Part shown: piece after piece, positions 62,603 through 64,000 of the stretch
Position numbering within the stretch: position 1 is the first letter of the stretch
Layout of the letters: every line of letters starts with the position of its first letter
DNA from: Mycobacterium sp. IS-1742
Lineage (GTDB): Bacteria > Actinomycetota > Actinomycetes > Mycobacteriales > Mycobacteriaceae
Assembly: GCF_001500125.1 (NCBI RefSeq)
Contig: NZ_LQIV01000006.1
Coordinates: forward strand, 1-64,000
Length of the DNA: 64,000 nt
Direction: 5' to 3'
Position numbers and translations under genes: made by a program
Notes under the pieces: generated by a model
The model's database searches: none
Told to the model about the DNA's origin: nothing
What the model saw: the letters and a program-made list of their open reading frames with translations, nothing else

Positions 62603-63229
62603 TCAGCGCGCCGCCACGGAGAGGGCCCGTACGCAGAAGTCGTAGATGTGGCGGGCGTCCACGGGGGCGCCCGACAGTTCGGCGCCGAGGACGCGTAGCC
62701 GCATCGCGCCGAGCACGGACTGCATGATCAGGGCCGATGTCGCGTCCACGTCGAGGTCGTCACGGAAGTCGCCGTCGACGATGCCGCGCCGGATGAGGTC
62801 GGCGATCAGCGCGTGCAGCGGGGCCAGCACCGCGGCGTACTGCCGCGGCATCGACTCGGCGAGCCGGTCGTTGTACGAGGTCAGACCCTTGTTGACGCGA
62901 TCCTGGGTGTCCGATCCGGGCGGGACGCAGATGCGGTCGATGAGCGCGCGCAGCGCCTCGGGACCCGACAGGTCGTCGGTTGCGGCGCGCCAATGCCGGG
63001 CCGATTCGGCCATGATGCGCTCGATGAGGGCCAGCAGTAGCTCGTCCTTGGTGGAGAAGTGCTGGTAGAAGGACCGCAATGAGGTCTTCGAACGCTCCAC
63101 GACCTCGAGCACCGTGAAGTCGGTGCGACCGGTCTCGCCGAGGATCGCCAGTGCGGAGCGCATGAACCGTTCGGGACGCGATGCGCCGTCCTCGCCCACG
63201 ATGCCCGACCGGCCGTTGGGCTTGGACAT
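62603..63229 (-). CDS. TetR-family transcriptional regulator
   Basis: 208 residues. The N-terminal helix-turn-helix spans about 36-70 (TDFTVLEVVERSKTSLRSFY then FSTKDELLLAL). The rest is a helical ligand domain with no recognised signature. It is expressed in the same direction as the amidohydrolase-ACAD operon, which begins 78 bases downstream. The two palindromic sites around it suggest it represses both that operon and itself or the divergent thioesterase. The inducer is probably an acyl-CoA. Confidence 0.9.
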   Translation of the reverse strand: MSKPNGRSGIVGEDGASRPERFMRSALAILGETGRTDFTVLEVVERSKTSLRSFYQHFSTKDELLLALIERIMAESARHWRAATDDLSGPEALRALIDRICVPPGSDTQDRVNKGLTSYNDRLAESMPRQYAAVLAPLHALIADLIRRGIVDGDFRDDLDVDATSALIMQSVLGAMRLRVLGAELSGAPVDARHIYDFCVRALSVAAR

Positions 63230-63257
63230 GGGAACACCTTCCGCGTCGGCTGCACAG

Positions 63258-63279
63258 GGTGAGAATGACGTTACCGCTT
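63258..63279. promoter_or_regulatory. Second, degenerate copy of the TetR operator
   Basis: GGTGAGAATGACGTTACCGC followed by TT aligns with the core of the 62552-62578 palindrome at 17 of 22 positions, including the central AATGAC and TTACC. It lies 28 bases before tetR and about 66 bases before the divergent thioesterase gene. Confidence 0.55.
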
Positions 63280-63345
63280 TCGCAGAGGCCTATGTAGCTT
63301 CTCGATAGGGTGCACCGAAGACTACGGAACAGGGGCCAGACGGAT

Positions 63346-64000
63346 ATGACCACCGATTCAACGCAAGAGACGACTGCCGGCCAGTGGACGGTCGAGATGC
63401 TGCTCGACCTGTTCGACGCCCAGCCCGCGGGCGACGACCGCTTCACCGCGCAGACCGGTGTGGCGGCCGCCGATGAGCGGCAGGTGGTCGAGGGCACGCA
63501 GGTCCTGGCGCAGGCGATCGTGGCGGTGGCCAAGCGGTTTCCGGACAAATCGGTGCGTTCGGCGTACGCCGTGTTCTCCCGCGTGGTGCTGGTCGGGCCG
63601 CCCGTCGAGTTCGAGATCGACGTGGTGTCCGAAGGGCGGTCGACGGCCACCGCAGTGGTGTCCGCCTCGCAGAACGGCAAGCGGTGCATCGCCGTCACGG
63701 TGTTCACCGACGTGCCGTCGGGGGACGTGATCCGCCACCACCTGCCGCGGCCCGCGGTGGCGGGGCCGGCCGAGGCCAATCAGGCCGACATGCCGATGGT
63801 GGGCCGGGAGGTGCGGCTGGTGGACGTCGTCGACGTCAACAGCCCCGACGAGGTCGGGCCTCCCGAGCTGCACGCCTGGCTGCACTACGACCCGATTCCG
63901 CAGCGCGACGACCTGGCGAAGGCACTGGTCGCGTATTTCACTGGCCACCTCGGCATCTCGACGACGATGCGGGCCCACGAGGGGATCGGTACGGCGCAGG
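63346..64000 (+). CDS. TesB-like acyl-CoA thioesterase, 3' end beyond the window
   Basis: Open from ATG 63346 to the window end (218 codons seen, no stop). The first hotdog domain contains VVEGTQVLAQAIVAVAKRFP and SAYAVFSRVVLVGPPVEFEI. The second begins near ELHAWLHYDPIPQRDDLAKALVAYFTGHLGIS, where the Asp would match the catalytic Asp of TesB. It is divergent from tetR and shares an operator with it, so it is probably part of the same acyl-CoA catabolic regulon. Confidence 0.75.
   Translation, partial: MTTDSTQETTAGQWTVEMLLDLFDAQPAGDDRFTAQTGVAAADERQVVEGTQVLAQAIVAVAKRFPDKSVRSAYAVFSRVVLVGPPVEFEIDVVSEGRSTATAVVSASQNGKRCIAVTVFTDVPSGDVIRHHLPRPAVAGPAEANQADMPMVGREVRLVDVVDVNSPDEVGPPELHAWLHYDPIPQRDDLAKALVAYFTGHLGISTTMRAHEGIGTAQ

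Overview
The window is about 64 kb of high-GC actinobacterial chromosome. Gene content and order point to a Mycobacteriaceae genome, probably an environmental Mycolicibacterium-type species. Evidence is the phosphatidylinositol-mannoside (PIM) operon thrS-HIT-pgsA1-patA-pimA-NUDIX, then pdxS/pdxT-yebC, ruvCAB, yajC-secD-secF-apt-rel, two peptidyl-prolyl isomerases, glyoxalase II and hisS. This order matches what I recall of the M. tuberculosis Rv2614c-to-Rv2578c interval. Start codons are often GTG and 4-base stop/start overlaps are frequent.

Layout. 1-1493: a contig edge (68-base C tract) followed by decayed, frameshifted coding sequence, probably phage-derived. 1494-2128: tRNA-Val(GAC), tRNA-Cys, tRNA-Gly on the minus strand and tRNA-Val(CAC) on the plus strand. 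2.2-9.8 kb: a GT87 mannosyltransferase, a repeat-containing exported acidic protein, small membrane/stress proteins, a GAF-ANTAR regulator and a thioesterase. 9.9-19.6 kb: threonyl-tRNA synthetase, PIM biosynthesis, vitamin B6 synthase, a TesB thioesterase and YebC. 19.6-20.7 kb: a polyprenyl diphosphate synthase.

20.9-29.65 kb is the most accessory-looking part. It is a co-directional cluster of an APC permease, two SDR proteins (one lacking the catalytic Tyr/Lys), an agmatinase-like ureohydrolase, a NodB/PuuE-fold deacetylase, a Rieske oxygenase, a PucR-type regulator, an FmdB zinc ribbon and an FmdA formamidase. I read it as an uncharacterised nitrogen-compound catabolic route. A 16-bp dyad before the permease recurs in imperfect form before fmdB and is a candidate PucR operator.

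29.6-35.4 kb: MscS channel, a tandem pair of small membrane proteins, SOS-regulated ruvCAB and two membrane proteins. 35.4-38.3 kb: aminobutyraldehyde dehydrogenase and GABA transaminase. 38.5-46.7 kb: Sec translocon accessory genes, a solute-binding lipoprotein, apt and a bifunctional Rel. 46.7-50.6 kb: tandem cyclophilins, glyoxalase II and hisS. 50.6-56.6 kb: a zinc alcohol dehydrogenase and the urea ABC transporter urtABCDE. 56.7-58.9 kb: a secreted protein, a 39-codon ORF, a cold-shock protein and an SOS-box-controlled radical SAM protein. 58.9-64 kb: a TetR-controlled acyl-CoA dehydrogenase pair with an amidohydrolase, and a divergent thioesterase running off the end. A perfect 13-bp-arm palindrome and a degenerate copy flank tetR.

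The Urt transporter, GabT, the aldehyde dehydrogenase, the ureohydrolase and the formamidase could together release and reuse nitrogen from guanidino, formimino or amide compounds, but their functional connection is inference.
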